DNA from: Pseudomonas alcaliphila JAB1
GTDB taxonomy: Bacteria > Pseudomonadota > Gammaproteobacteria > Pseudomonadales > Pseudomonadaceae
Direction of reading: 5' to 3'
Assembly: GCF_001941865.1 (NCBI RefSeq)
Contig: NZ_CP016162.1
Coordinates: 2,666,001 to 2,730,000 of the forward strand
Length of the DNA stretch: 64,000 bases
Below the pieces are notes generated by a model. It searched no databases. It saw nothing but the letters and a program-made list of their open reading frames with translations, and was not told where the DNA came from. This document shows, in pieces, positions 9,179 to 17,985 of the stretch; the first letter of the stretch is position 1; each line of letters begins with the position of its first letter. The position numbers and the translations under genes were made by a program.

Positions 9179-9501
9179 GGCATTTCGACCGTCACGTGCG
9201 GCGCATGCGCAAGATCTACGCAGCGCGTGCCGATGCCTTCGCCGAAGCCGCGCACAAGCACTGGCAAGGGCTGATCGAGGTGCCGGAAATTCGTGCAGGT
9301 ATGGATATCGCCTGCCATTTGCAGGTGGAGAACGAGCAGGAAGCTTTCGCGCGTTTGCAGGCTGCCGGTATCGACGCGTTGCCACTGGCGAGCTACTGCG
9401 TCGAGGCAAGGCCACCAGGGTTGGTAATGGGCTTTGCGCCTTATGAAGAACGCGCCATCGAGGATGCCGCCAGGGCCGTTGCGCACATCCTGCGCGGCTG
9501 A
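9171..9501 (+). pseudogene. MocR/PdxR-type GntR regulator, C-terminal fragment
   Basis: About 109 codons that read as the end of the aminotransferase-like domain of a MocR regulator: EEGHFDRHVRRMRKIYAAR, then AFARLQAAGIDALPLASYC and PGLVMGFAPYEERAIEDA. The winged-helix DNA-binding domain and the PLP-lysine region are missing. It starts at the same point where the divergent oxidoreductase is cut, with GAGGAG at the junction, so a single deletion removed both 5' ends and their shared promoter. The stop is at 9499-9501. Confidence 0.85.
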
Positions 9502-9504
9502 GAA

Positions 9505-9528
9505 CTGCCCCGACCAAGGCCGGGGCAG
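9505..9528. terminator. Terminator between MocR fragment and OprD porin
   Basis: Stem CTGCCCCG / CGGGGCAG separated by an 8-base loop, between converging reading frames. Confidence 0.7.
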
Positions 9529-9534
9529 CGACCA

Positions 9535-10788
9535 TCAGAGGATGCTCAGCGGGTATTCGACAAAGGCACGGATCTCGTTGAGATCCGGCCCTACGTCGGT
9601 GCTGGAACGGTAGATGGAATTGCGCAGGCGCAGGTGCAGATCCTTGGCAGCGCCACTCTGGATGGTGTAACCGATCTGGTTGAAGATCTCACGCTCGGTG
9701 CCATTGTTGTCGCTGCCGGTATCGATGTTGTCACCGCGTACATAGGCGAACTTGTAGCGCAGACCCGGCACACCGTACTCGGCAAAATCCAGCTCGTAGC
9801 TGGCCTGCCAGGAGCGCTCGTCCTTCAGGTTGAAGTCCGAGTAGTAGGAGTTGGCCAGGTAGATGCTGGAACCGCCATCACCGTAGTCATAAGCAAAGCC
9901 GGCATCGCCGCTGTTGCGCTGATGCGCGACGATGAAGGCATGGGCGCCGATGCTGTACTTGGCCGCCAGGCTCCAGATGGTGTTGCGATCACCCTGACCG
10001 TCACCGCCGAGATCCACTGCGGCCACCGAGCCAGTGTCGTACTTGGTGCGGTAGATGTTGAAGTCGAAATTGAGCGCCTGATCCGCTGCCAGCGCCAGGT
10101 TGTAATTGACGTTGGCGTAGTAGCGTTTGTACATGTCCTCGAGATCGGCGTGATACACCGCCAGGCTCAAATCGTCGCTGACGGCGTAACTGCCGCCGAG
10201 CACATCAATGCTCTTGAGGCGATTGGGGTCGCGTGCCGAGTCGCCCATCGGGCTGTCCGCGGTGAAGCGGCCTGCGTTCAGCTCCAGGCCTTCGATCTCG
10301 TTGCTGGTGACCAGCGTGCCGGTGAAGGACTGCGGCAGCAGACGGCTGTCGTCATGGGCCAGAACCGGCAGGGAAGGGAACTGGTTGCCGTACTTGATCA
10401 CGGTATTGGAGACGCGCAGTTTTACCGCACCGCCAGCCTGGGACAGGTCGTCCACCGGGCGACCTTCGCTGTCGGTGTCGAAGAAGGCGCGATAGTTGCG
10501 GCCGCGACCACTGTCGAGCTTGACCCCGAGCAGGCCGAAAGCATCGACGCCAAAGCCGACAGTACCCTGGGTGAAACCGGACTCGAAGGTGGCGATGAAA
10601 CCCTGCCCCCAGGTCTTGGCGTCGTTGGTGTTGTCCTTGTAGTCACGGTTGAAATAGGCGTTGCGCAGCAACAGATTGAGGCTGGCGTCTTCGACGAAAC
10701 CATTGGCTTCGGACTGGCTGCTGGCATGAGCCAACGGCCCGCCCAGCGCGAGGCTGCAAGCCAACGCGAGACAGTGCTTCTTGTGCAT
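9535..10788 (-). CDS. OprD-family outer-membrane porin
   Basis: Substrate-specific 18-strand beta-barrel porin of the Occ family, 417 residues. It has a signal peptide of about 22 residues (hydrophobic core LALACSLALGG, cleavage after AHA). It also shows the typical OprD start GFVEDASLNLLLRNAYFNRDY, the repeated aromatic-belt strands, and a C-terminal ending in hydrophobic Leu (VEYPLSIL). The family takes up basic amino acids or small carboxylates; the substrate cannot be told here. It is transcribed alone toward the MocR/oxidoreductase junction. Confidence 0.9.
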   Translation of the reverse strand: MHKKHCLALACSLALGGPLAHASSQSEANGFVEDASLNLLLRNAYFNRDYKDNTNDAKTWGQGFIATFESGFTQGTVGFGVDAFGLLGVKLDSGRGRNYRAFFDTDSEGRPVDDLSQAGGAVKLRVSNTVIKYGNQFPSLPVLAHDDSRLLPQSFTGTLVTSNEIEGLELNAGRFTADSPMGDSARDPNRLKSIDVLGGSYAVSDDLSLAVYHADLEDMYKRYYANVNYNLALAADQALNFDFNIYRTKYDTGSVAAVDLGGDGQGDRNTIWSLAAKYSIGAHAFIVAHQRNSGDAGFAYDYGDGGSSIYLANSYYSDFNLKDERSWQASYELDFAEYGVPGLRYKFAYVRGDNIDTGSDNNGTEREIFNQIGYTIQSGAAKDLHLRLRNSIYRSSTDVGPDLNEIRAFVEYPLSIL

Positions 10789-11135
10789 GGGTGCTCCCGG
10801 TGTTGGTGTGCTGTTCTAAACGCGCCTCACATCGAGGTAAGGCCCGGCCCAGAGGACGCGCTTAGAGTTATCAGCCTGTCTGCAGATGCACTATTCAAGC
10901 TGATCGATGATCACTATCAACGACTTCGATGCGGTGTTCGGGGGGATCGGCGATAGGCTTCTCCCCGATGAAGATTCCATAGGCGGCGGTTTTTGCAACA
11001 CTCCCGGAAGCCGTCGCCCTGGCTCCACTTCATCTCCTTTGGTTAAGACGACTTGTGGCCGCCTGGTGATCCAGTGCGGCTTTTTTTTATTCTCGTCTTT
11101 CTCAGCCAGCCGTGCGTGGCGGTTCAAATCATGGC
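10789..11135. other. 347-base intergenic stretch between oprD-type gene and dnaE2
   Basis: Both flanking genes are on the minus strand, so the oprD-type promoter must lie here. The stretch also has a plus-strand intrinsic terminator (11058-11088) with no plus-strand gene in front of it, which suggests a small RNA. No convincing protein gene is seen. Confidence 0.5.
11058..11088 (+). terminator. Strong plus-strand intrinsic terminator without an upstream gene
   Basis: Stem GCCGC-CTGG / CCAG-T-GCGGC closing a TGAT loop, followed by eight Ts. On the minus strand no T run follows, so it works for plus-strand transcription only. Confidence 0.75.
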
Positions 11136-14100
11136 TCAGTGAAAATCGCGGCTGCGTATATCCAGGCCCGTCAGCATCGTCGTCATGTCCGTCAGGCGCC
11201 CGGCGATCACGTGGCGCACACCGTCGACGGCCTCCAGGTGGCCATCGATGCGCAGCATCTGCGACTGCACCAGAACCCGTCGCTGCCGCTCGGCCAGGTC
11301 GTGCCAGACGACCACATTGACCAGACCGAACTCATCTTCGAGGGTGACGAAAATCACGCCGCTGGCGGTTTGCGGCCTTTGCCGGCCAATTACCAGACCG
11401 GCAATGCTGACAGGCCGGCCGTGCTCAACTGCCTGTAGCTCCCGCGAGCTCTTGCAGCGTATCGCGCGCAGCGCCTGGCGCAGCAGGGCCAGAGGATGCG
11501 GACCGAGCGTGGTGCCAAGCGTGGCATAGTCGGTCAGCAGGTCTTCTCCTTGCGATGGTGCAGGCAGATTCAGGATTTCTTCACTCGGCGCAGACACGCC
11601 TGCGAACAGCGGCAGCTGTTCCTCGACGCCAGCAACCGCCCAGCGCGCCTGGTAGCGGTGACCAACCAGGCCGGAGAGCGCGCCTGCATCGGCCAATCGC
11701 TCGCGCGCCGATGCATCCAGGCGTGCACGTATGCTGAGGTCTTCGACATCACGGAATGCGCCGTACTGGCGCGCCTGTTCGATACGGCGCGCGTCGTCTT
11801 CGCGCATGCCACGAATCATCCTCAACCCCAGGCGGATGGTCGGCTCGCCATGTTCATCGGGCTCCAGGCTGCAATCCCAGTCGCTGTAGTGCACGTCCAC
11901 GGGACGCACCTCGACATCATGCCGGCGTGCATCCTGCAGCACCTGATCCGGGCTGTAGAAGCCCATCGGCCAACTGTTGACCAGCGCGCAGGCATAGGCA
12001 GCAGGCTCGTGGCATTTCAGCCAGCAACTGGCATAGGCGAGCAGGGCGAAGCTGGCCGCGTGCGACTCGGGAAAGCCGTAACTACCGAAGCCCTCGATCT
12101 GGCGGAAGATCCGCTCGGTGAATGCCTGCGTGTAACCCTTTTCCAACATGCGCGAGGTGAGTCGCTGACGATGCGGTTCGAGCCCGCCATGACGTTTCCA
12201 GGCTGCCATGCTGCGGCGCAGTTCATCCGCCTCGCCGGGTGTGTACTCGGCAGCGACGATGGCCAGCTCCATGACCTGCTCCTGAAACAGCGGCACGCCG
12301 AGCGTGCGCTCGAAGACCGGCTTGAGTTCATCCGAGGGATAATCGATCGGCTCTTCGCCGTTTCGCCGACGCAGGTAGGGGTGCACCATGTCGCCCTGAA
12401 TCGGCCCCGGACGGACGATGGCCACCTGGATCACCAGATCGTAGAACGCCTTCGGGCGCAGTCTTGGCAGCATCGCCATCTGCGCACGGGACTCGATCTG
12501 GAACGCACCGATGGTGTCTGCACGGCTGATCATGGCGTAGGTGGTCGGGTCTTCCTTGGGCAGGGTCGCCAGCGTCCACTGCGTGCCTCGGTAGCGCTCG
12601 ATGAGACTGAAACAACGGCGCAGGGCGCTGAGCATACCCAAAGCCAGCACGTCGACCTTGAGCAGGCCGACCCTGTCCAGATCGTCCTTGTCCCACTGGA
12701 TGACAGTACGCTCGGCCATCGTCGTGTTCTCCACCGGCACCAGCGTATCGAGGGCATGCTCGGAAATGACGAAACCGCCCGGATGCTGCGACAGATGGCG
12801 AGGGAAGCCGATCAACTCGCCAGTCAGTATCAGCACACGCCTGAGCAGTGGATTCTGCGGATCGAACCCCGCCTCCAGCAGGCGCTCGGGCGCTGGCGGG
12901 CCGCTGCTCCAGCGGCCACAGCAGTCAGCCAGCGCATTGACCTGATCAGGCGGCAAGCCGAGGGCCTTGGCGACGTCGCGTATCGCCCCGGCGCCGTGAT
13001 AGGTGTTGACCACGGCCGTGAGCGCCGCACGCGCTCGACCGTAGCGACGAAATACGTACTGGATGACTTCCTCGCGCCGTTCGTGCTCGAAGTCGACGTC
13101 GATATCCGGCGGCTCGTTACGCTCGCGGGAGAGAAAGCGCTCGAACAGCAGCCGGCTGTGCGTCGGGTCCAGCTCGGTGATGCCCAGGGCGAAACAGACG
13201 CTCGAGTTGGCTGCCGATCCCCGACCCTGGCAAAGAATATGTTGCTCGCGGGCGAAGCGGACGATGTCGTGCACGGTCAGAAAGTAGCTTTCGTATTCCA
13301 GTTCGGCGATCAGTGCCAGCTCGTGTTCGAGCTGGGCGCGGGCGGCGGCCGGCACGCCTTCGCGCCAACGCTCAGCAGCGCCGCGCTCCACCAGAAAGCG
13401 CAGCCAGGACGTGGCGTCATGACCTTCTGGCACCAGCTCGTGCGGGTAGTGATACTCCAGTTGCCCGAGATCGAAGTGGCAGCGCTCGGCGATGCGCAGG
13501 CTCTGTGCGAGCAGCTCGGGCGGATACAGCTCGGCCAGCTCCTCAACTCGGCGCAGATGCCGTTCGCCATTGGCAAACAGATAGGCGCCGGCCTCAGCCA
13601 CAGGCAGATGATGACGGATGGCGGTCATGCAATCCTGCAGGGCGCGGCGGCCACGGGCATGCATGTGTACATCGCCACAGGCCACGGCCGACAGGCCGTG
13701 ATCACCTGCCAGCTCGAGCAGGCGCTGCAGGCGCGCGGTATCGTCTGCGCCACGATGCAACGCAACGCCTAGCCACAAGCGTTCGGGAAACAGCGAGCGA
13801 AGCCAGGGCAGGGCGCTGGCGTCACCTTCGCTGAGCCAGATGGCCAGCAGGCCATCGAGCGGCGCCACGAAATCCTCGTGCAGCAATCGGTAGGTGCCTT
13901 TTGCCGCTCTGCGCCGCGCGCGGGTGATCAGGCCGCATAGCGCCTGATAGCCCGTCAGGTTCTCGACCAGCAGCACCAGCTTCGGGCCTTTCTCGATCTG
14001 CACCTCGCTGCCCACGATCAGCTTTACCCCGGTTTTCTTCGAGGCTTCCCAGGCGCGTACGATGCCGGCCAGAGTGCATTCATCGGTGATTGCCAAGGCG

Positions 14101-14204
14101 CGATAGTTCAGCCTTGCCGCACGCTCGAACAACTCCTGCGCACTGGACGCGCCGCGCTGGAAACTGAAGTTGGACAGGCAATGCAGCTCGGCGTAATCGC
14201 TCAT
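11136..14204 (-). CDS. dnaE2: Error-prone DNA polymerase III alpha subunit DnaE2 (ImuC)
   Basis: Translesion polymerase of the SOS mutasome, 1022 residues, the normal length. The N-terminal PHP domain begins with [16 protein letters not shown]. The polymerase core has the catalytic aspartates in [16 protein letters not shown] and the [15 protein letters not shown] motif. A helix-hairpin-helix and OB fold make up the C-terminus. The start ATG at 14204 overlaps the imuB stop by ATGA, so translation is coupled. It is the last gene of a LexA-controlled operon and extends DNA past lesions together with ImuA and ImuB. Confidence 0.95.
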   Translation of the reverse strand: MSDYAELHCLSNFSFQRGASSAQELFERAARLNYRALAITDECTLAGIVRAWEASKKTGVKLIVGSEVQIEKGPKLVLLVENLTGYQALCGLITRARRRAAKGTYRLLHEDFVAPLDGLLAIWLSEGDASALPWLRSLFPERLWLGVALHRGADDTARLQRLLELAGDHGLSAVACGDVHMHARGRRALQDCMTAIRHHLPVAEAGAYLFANGERHLRRVEELAELYPPELLAQSLRIAERCHFDLGQLEYHYPHELVPEGHDATSWLRFLVERGAAERWREGVPAAARAQLEHELALIAELEYESYFLTVHDIVRFAREQHILCQGRGSAANSSVCFALGITELDPTHSRLLFERFLSRERNEPPDIDVDFEHERREEVIQYVFRRYGRARAALTAVVNTYHGAGAIRDVAKALGLPPDQVNALADCCGRWSSGPPAPERLLEAGFDPQNPLLRRVLILTGELIGFPRHLSQHPGGFVISEHALDTLVPVENTTMAERTVIQWDKDDLDRVGLLKVDVLALGMLSALRRCFSLIERYRGTQWTLATLPKEDPTTYAMISRADTIGAFQIESRAQMAMLPRLRPKAFYDLVIQVAIVRPGPIQGDMVHPYLRRRNGEEPIDYPSDELKPVFERTLGVPLFQEQVMELAIVAAEYTPGEADELRRSMAAWKRHGGLEPHRQRLTSRMLEKGYTQAFTERIFRQIEGFGSYGFPESHAASFALLAYASCWLKCHEPAAYACALVNSWPMGFYSPDQVLQDARRHDVEVRPVDVHYSDWDCSLEPDEHGEPTIRLGLRMIRGMREDDARRIEQARQYGAFRDVEDLSIRARLDASARERLADAGALSGLVGHRYQARWAVAGVEEQLPLFAGVSAPSEEILNLPAPSQGEDLLTDYATLGTTLGPHPLALLRQALRAIRCKSSRELQAVEHGRPVSIAGLVIGRQRPQTASGVIFVTLEDEFGLVNVVVWHDLAERQRRVLVQSQMLRIDGHLEAVDGVRHVIAGRLTDMTTMLTGLDIRSRDFH

Positions 14205-15610
14205 GCGAACCAGCCGTGCAGCAGCAACGGCCCAGCGCTACCGACCGGGCGATACGCCCAGCCGCGCTGACCGGCACGGGTTTGCACCACGTAATAGTCG
14301 CGGCGCACATCCTCGCCATCCCACCAGCCGGACTCGATGCGCTCCGGGCCGGAGAGGATGCGCAGTGAGGCCTCACGCAGCGGTTGGGGTTCGCTCAGCA
14401 GCCAGCCGGGGCGCGGGCCGCAGGGAGGCAGCAAGGGGTTGGCAGGTTCATTTTGCCAGGCATGCTCGGGGCGGTGATCGGCTCTGGCACCGAGGCCATG
14501 CAGAGCGTCATCACCGAGGCGCGCCCTTAGCCGCTCGCGTAGTTGTTCCCAGGGCTGGTTCTGCTGTGGACGCTCGTCGAACAGTTGCTGATGCTGCGGC
14601 GCGAAGGTCGGCAATTCACGCGCCTCCAGCCGCACGGCCAGCACCGGGGCTGGTAGCTGCTGATGTTCCAGACGGCCACGAGTCAGCTCGAACAGCATGC
14701 CGGGATCACGCTCGGCGCTGAGCAGGCCCACCTGTATCTGCGTATCGGCACCTGCGCGGTGTTCCAGATGCTGGGTGAAACGCTGCACGCCACTATCACG
14801 ACAGGCCAGGTAAGCAGCCAGATCGGCTGTCAGCCGGCGCAACGGGAACAGTAATGCCTGATGCGATTCCACTTCGAAATTCAGCTCGATACGGGTATCG
14901 AACACATCCGCAGGCATGAAGAAATCCAACGCTAACGGGCGCCGGCCAGACAGGGTATCGAGATGACGTAGCACTTCGGCAGGAAAACGCTTGGCCAAGC
15001 TGTCACGCGGCAGAGCCAACAGCTGCCGCAACTGCCTGAGCCCCATGCGATTGAAGGCCGTGGTTAGCGTGGCGGATAGCCCGAGCCGATCCACTGGCAA
15101 GGGATCGAGCATCTGCTTGAGCATCCGCTCATCACTGGCCATCAACCCATCACCGATATTGACCAGCACTCGGGCTGCTGCCGGATTCGGCGCGACGGCA
15201 ATACGGTGCTGGAAGGCCAGCGCCGAAAGCTCGGCGCGCAGGCGTGCTTCGAAACGCGGCCAAGGGCCGAACAGTCCCAGACTGGACTGCACCTCCAGCA
15301 ACAGGCAGCGCGGATAGTGCAGGCTGACCTGGGCACTGAAGCCATAGGCCCAGGCAGCCAGAAACTGCTGCCAGCGCTCGATGGCCGCAAGATCGTATTC
15401 TGCCGTGGCAAATCCGCGTGTCAGCGCCTGCGCTGCAGTCAGTGACTGGCCGGGCTTCAGCCCCAGGACTCGGGCTGCCGGGTTGACCGCCTGTAGGACG
15501 CGCCGTTGTGGCGAGCCGGTAAGCAGCACCAACGGCTCATCGGGACTGGCGCGGTGGCGCTGCACGCCGTCCATGGCCAGTTGCGGCAACAAGATGCAAG
15601 CCCAGAGCAT
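14201..15610 (-). CDS. imuB: ImuB, catalytically inactive Y-family polymerase homologue
   Basis: Mutasome hub protein, 469 residues from the preferred start. ImuB recruits DnaE2 to the beta clamp. The N-terminal Y-family-like fold is recognisable ([14 protein letters not shown], then [14 protein letters not shown]), but the acidic catalytic residues of Pol IV/V are not present, as usual for ImuB. An ATG at 15661 is in frame, but the ATG at 15610 gives the conserved family start [12 protein letters not shown] and falls 7 bases after the imuA stop, so 15610 is chosen. Confidence 0.92.
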   Translation of the reverse strand: MLWACILLPQLAMDGVQRHRASPDEPLVLLTGSPQRRVLQAVNPAARVLGLKPGQSLTAAQALTRGFATAEYDLAAIERWQQFLAAWAYGFSAQVSLHYPRCLLLEVQSSLGLFGPWPRFEARLRAELSALAFQHRIAVAPNPAAARVLVNIGDGLMASDERMLKQMLDPLPVDRLGLSATLTTAFNRMGLRQLRQLLALPRDSLAKRFPAEVLRHLDTLSGRRPLALDFFMPADVFDTRIELNFEVESHQALLFPLRRLTADLAAYLACRDSGVQRFTQHLEHRAGADTQIQVGLLSAERDPGMLFELTRGRLEHQQLPAPVLAVRLEARELPTFAPQHQQLFDERPQQNQPWEQLRERLRARLGDDALHGLGARADHRPEHAWQNEPANPLLPPCGPRPGWLLSEPQPLREASLRILSGPERIESGWWDGEDVRRDYYVVQTRAGQRGWAYRPVGSAGPLLLHGWFA

Positions 15611-15617
15611 GGCAGGC

Positions 15618-16235
15618 TCAATGCCAGGCAAACGCGAGCGGCTGCGCGGGTGGTAGACCACCGCGGCACTTGATCACCCGTAGCTGCGCTGGCTGGCTGT
15701 CGAGCACCAGTCGTAGTGCTGCCGGTGAAGGATTGGCCGCTTCTGCCTGCGGCCGATAGACGAAAGCCAGGGTTTGTCCGGTAGCCGCTGCCACTTGCAG
15801 ACGTCTCAGCGAGCGATCATCGGCCTGACGCAACCAGCTCAACACCGCGCCACAACTCCCCGAACGCAAGCATTGTTCGGCAGCCCACAGGGCATCGCGA
15901 CCATTTGCCTGGATGATGCTCAGTTGGCGTAAATCGACGCCGGCATGAATCCAGGCCTGAGGGTAGGGCAGATGAGGAGGGGAGATCAGCACCACCCGTT
16001 CGCCTGAAACCGTCAGGCTGGCAAGGGTCGGCCACAGCAAGCTCAGCTCGCCGATGCCAGGCGCAGTCGTGAGAATTTCACTGAGTGCAGCCGTAGGCCA
16101 GCCGCCACCTGGTAGTACGGCGTCGAGAAAATGATGTCCAGTTGAGAAATTGGCGCCCGATGGCGATGAAACGACCTGACCTCGCCATACGCGGCGAGCG
16201 TCGATCAACCGGTCAAGCGCGACCACGGATGACAT
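15618..16235 (-). CDS. imuA: ImuA, RecA-like mutasome protein
   Basis: First gene of the imuA-imuB-dnaE2 operon, about 205 residues from the ATG at 16235 (MSSVVALDRLIDARRVWRG). It belongs to the SulA/RecA-like ImuA family that interacts with RecA and ImuB. Family hallmarks seen are FLDAVLPGGGWPTAALSEIL near the N-terminus and the Trp-rich LLWPTLASL region. A longer frame to 16289 would place the LexA box inside the coding region, so 16235 is preferred. No strong ribosome site is visible. Confidence 0.88.
   Translation of the reverse strand: MSSVVALDRLIDARRVWRGQVVSSPSGANFSTGHHFLDAVLPGGGWPTAALSEILTTAPGIGELSLLWPTLASLTVSGERVVLISPPHLPYPQAWIHAGVDLRQLSIIQANGRDALWAAEQCLRSGSCGAVLSWLRQADDRSLRRLQVAAATGQTLAFVYRPQAEAANPSPAALRLVLDSQPAQLRVIKCRGGLPPAQPLAFAWH
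15961..15968 (+). promoter_or_regulatory. KOPS-like octamer pointing toward dif
   Basis: GGGTAGGG fits the FtsK-orienting consensus GGGNAGGG and points toward dif at 16687. Others with the same orientation left of dif are at 10371-10378 and 13806-13813. The complement (CCCTNCCC) appears right of dif at 22425, 23406, 32265, 32389, 38371, 51066 and 53584. Confidence 0.55.
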
Positions 16236-16251
16236 GGAGGTAACAACCAAA

Positions 16252-16271
16252 TACTGTATATGAATACAGTA
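16252..16271 (-). promoter_or_regulatory. LexA (SOS) box of the imuA operon
   Basis: TACTGTATATGAATACAGTA is a near-ideal LexA operator, with fully symmetric TACTGTAT / ATACAGTA halves, 17 bases before the imuA ATG. Repression by LexA and induction by DNA damage follow from established knowledge of the system. Confidence 0.95.
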
Positions 16272-16686
16272 TTGTTTGAGCCGACGCATGGGTCAAGAGA
16301 ATCGCGATAAGGTGCTCAACCTGGTTACCGAGACGCGGCCGAGTCAGCCGAATAAATCAGTCCGGAGAGTCGTGTCGATCCAGGTAATCGCGATCTACGT
16401 ACAAGCAACCCATAGGATCCGTCGTGTTGTGTTGTGCAGACACTGACTCGAAGCGAATCCATATGGCGTCTCGGAAATTTATCGCAGCGCGCATCTAGGA
16501 CTGTCGACCGCAAAGCGGAGCTGCAGATGCGGTTGAGAGAATGACCAAGCGAAAGGTCTCAATGCCCATGGGGGTACATGGATCATGGGAACGATGAAGC
16601 CCGGCGTTTCAGGTGTCTGCGAGCCAACGTAGGTGATTCAGTCTGGCCAAATCGAGAGTAAAGAGCCCTACATTGGATAAGCCATA

Positions 16687-16714
16687 GGTTCGCATAATGT
16701 ATATTATGTTAAAT
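16687..16714 (+). other. dif, XerC/XerD chromosome dimer resolution site
   Basis: The 28-base site has the XerC arm GGTTCGCATAA, the central hexamer TGTATA and the XerD arm TTATGTTAAAT. The XerD arm and hexamer are identical to E. coli dif (GGTGCGCATAA-TGTATA-TTATGTTAAAT), and the XerC arm differs at one base. XerC and XerD recombine the site at septation when FtsK arrives. KOPS-like octamers on both sides mostly point to it. This places the window at the replication terminus. Confidence 0.95.
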
Positions 16715-17184
16715 TACGTATTGGCTTGAGTATGCGGTGAACCACTGTGACAGCCTTGTGATCGGGTGAATTTGAAACAGAAAGCACCTGAACACCTCTC
16801 TCGTGAGCGGTTTGGAAGCAAAATTTGAAACTTCATCTTCTGTGAATCGACAAATTTGAGACTCCAAGGAGACACCTTCAGGGTATGACACACGGGCCGC
16901 GTGGATGCGAACTGCTCTTTGACAGCATTGGAAAGCAATGTGGGGCTCCACCTGTTTGTTGGAAGTCAATTTGGAACTTTGCTCCTGGTCTCTTCTATGA
17001 ATAGTAACGGCTTGAAGTAGAGAAGCCTGAGTCGACGTCCGTATCGTACAGGGTTGCGCTTGCTAGGTAGCGCATTCTCCCCGATCAAACACCCCTCCTT
17101 CGGGCTCCTTGTATGCAGTATCTAAGTGACACATGCATACAGCAACTGATCGGCTTTTTAGGCAGCGCCGGGCGCTCTAGAATC

Positions 17185-17228
17185 TGGTTTATAGTCGATT
17201 ATAAAGTGATTATAGAGCGATTATAGAA
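17185..17228 (+). repeat. Tandem 11-base AT-rich repeats
   Basis: Units CGATTATAAAG, TGATTATAGAG and CGATTATAGAA follow one another at 17196-17228, with a weaker unit TGGTTTATAGT just before. One helical turn per unit suggests an iterated protein-binding site. Confidence 0.7.
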
Positions 17229-17551
17229 TTCGCTTTTGGTGCCTGATTGGGCCTGCTCGAAGCAGGCAGCCCCTGCATCTCGCCTAAGCAACAGTATGTT
17301 TGACCAGGCCCCCAATTCCTACTTGGGGCTCGACTGAACGGCTAGCGAGGCCGGTCTTGTGCTAGCGCGCCTAGCGGGTGGTGCGAACCCTACGAGCTTG
17401 AGAAATCCGGTTAAACGGAGCTACCAGTTGAGCCCGATTGATACCCTGCATGACACTCTATTTGATCCAAATCAACACTATTGCCAAAAGGAGCGTTCAT
17501 GCCTCGGGGCAATCTGCTATCGTCGCCCTATCGCCCGCCTGGTGAATTGCT

Positions 17552-17896
17552 GTGCGTCGAATTGGATTGATCCTGGTAATGATTGCTAGTCTCGTGCTGC
17601 CGACCTTCGGCGGTATGGCTTTCAGCATGCCGGCACAGCCTTGCCCGATGCAGAGCGCCGATCATCAGGGCCATGCAATGGCCGATGCTCCGTGCTGCGA
17701 GCAAATGGATAAGTCTGATGGGGTGGCCAGTAAGTCCCCCTGCAAATCCGGCCAGGAATGCAAGACCGGAGGACTTCTCCAGACCACCGTTATCAAGAGC
17801 ATATCCCCTCTTCCCTCACGCCCCGAGATATTGCTGACCCAGTCGGTGATTAAGAGAGAGCCCGCAGGACTCTGGCGCCCTCCTCGTTTCGTCTAA
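17552..17896 (+). CDS. Small exported Cys/Met/His-rich protein upstream of cus genes
   Basis: 114 residues. A hydrophobic signal (LILVMIASLVLPTFGGMAFS) is followed by a Cys-, Met- and His-rich segment: PCPMQSADHQGHAM, PCCEQMDK, PCKSGQEC. Such proteins commonly precede CusCBA-type operons and are taken to be periplasmic or membrane metal-binding factors. The start is GTG at 17552; an in-frame ATG at 17579 would shorten the signal. It ends 89 bases before the cusC-like start, so it may be cotranscribed. No enzymatic domain is recognised. Confidence 0.65.
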   Translation: MRRIGLILVMIASLVLPTFGGMAFSMPAQPCPMQSADHQGHAMADAPCCEQMDKSDGVASKSPCKSGQECKTGGLLQTTVIKSISPLPSRPEILLTQSVIKREPAGLWRPPRFV

Positions 17897-17985
17897 TGCA
17901 GTGATCTTCGCGCCTTTAAACCAGGCGCATCGTCGCGACCACGCTTTTGGTGGCGACCTCGATCAATCGCATTGGAGGCGAAAGC

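Larger units (their letters stand above)
16272..17551. other. Gene-poor replication terminus interval holding dif
   Basis: 1.28 kb between imuA and the copper island with no convincing protein gene. Reading frames here are short and lack ribosome sites. It holds dif (16687-16714), an 11-base repeat array (17185-17228), and from about 17340 a stretch of unclear origin that leads into the island. Composition is more AT-rich than on either side. Confidence 0.6.

Noticed and set aside
8080..9486. A 468-residue oxidoreductase as an intact gene
   Set aside because: Its first part is the antisense of a MocR-type fragment and the FAD-binding N-terminus is missing.
11496..13772. 758-codon open frame on the plus strand
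   Set aside because: Antisense to dnaE2, whose minus-strand product is a full-length, motif-complete polymerase. Long antisense frames are expected in high-GC Pseudomonas DNA.
16709..16969. 86-codon minus-strand frame next to dif
   Set aside because: No ribosome site, no family resemblance, and an alternative frame over the same bases is equally open.
17395..17440. tRNA remnant or attachment site (GGAGCTACCAGTTGAGCCC)
   Set aside because: Resembles the complement of a D-arm, but no acceptor or anticodon stem can be drawn and no second copy was seen at the far end of the island.
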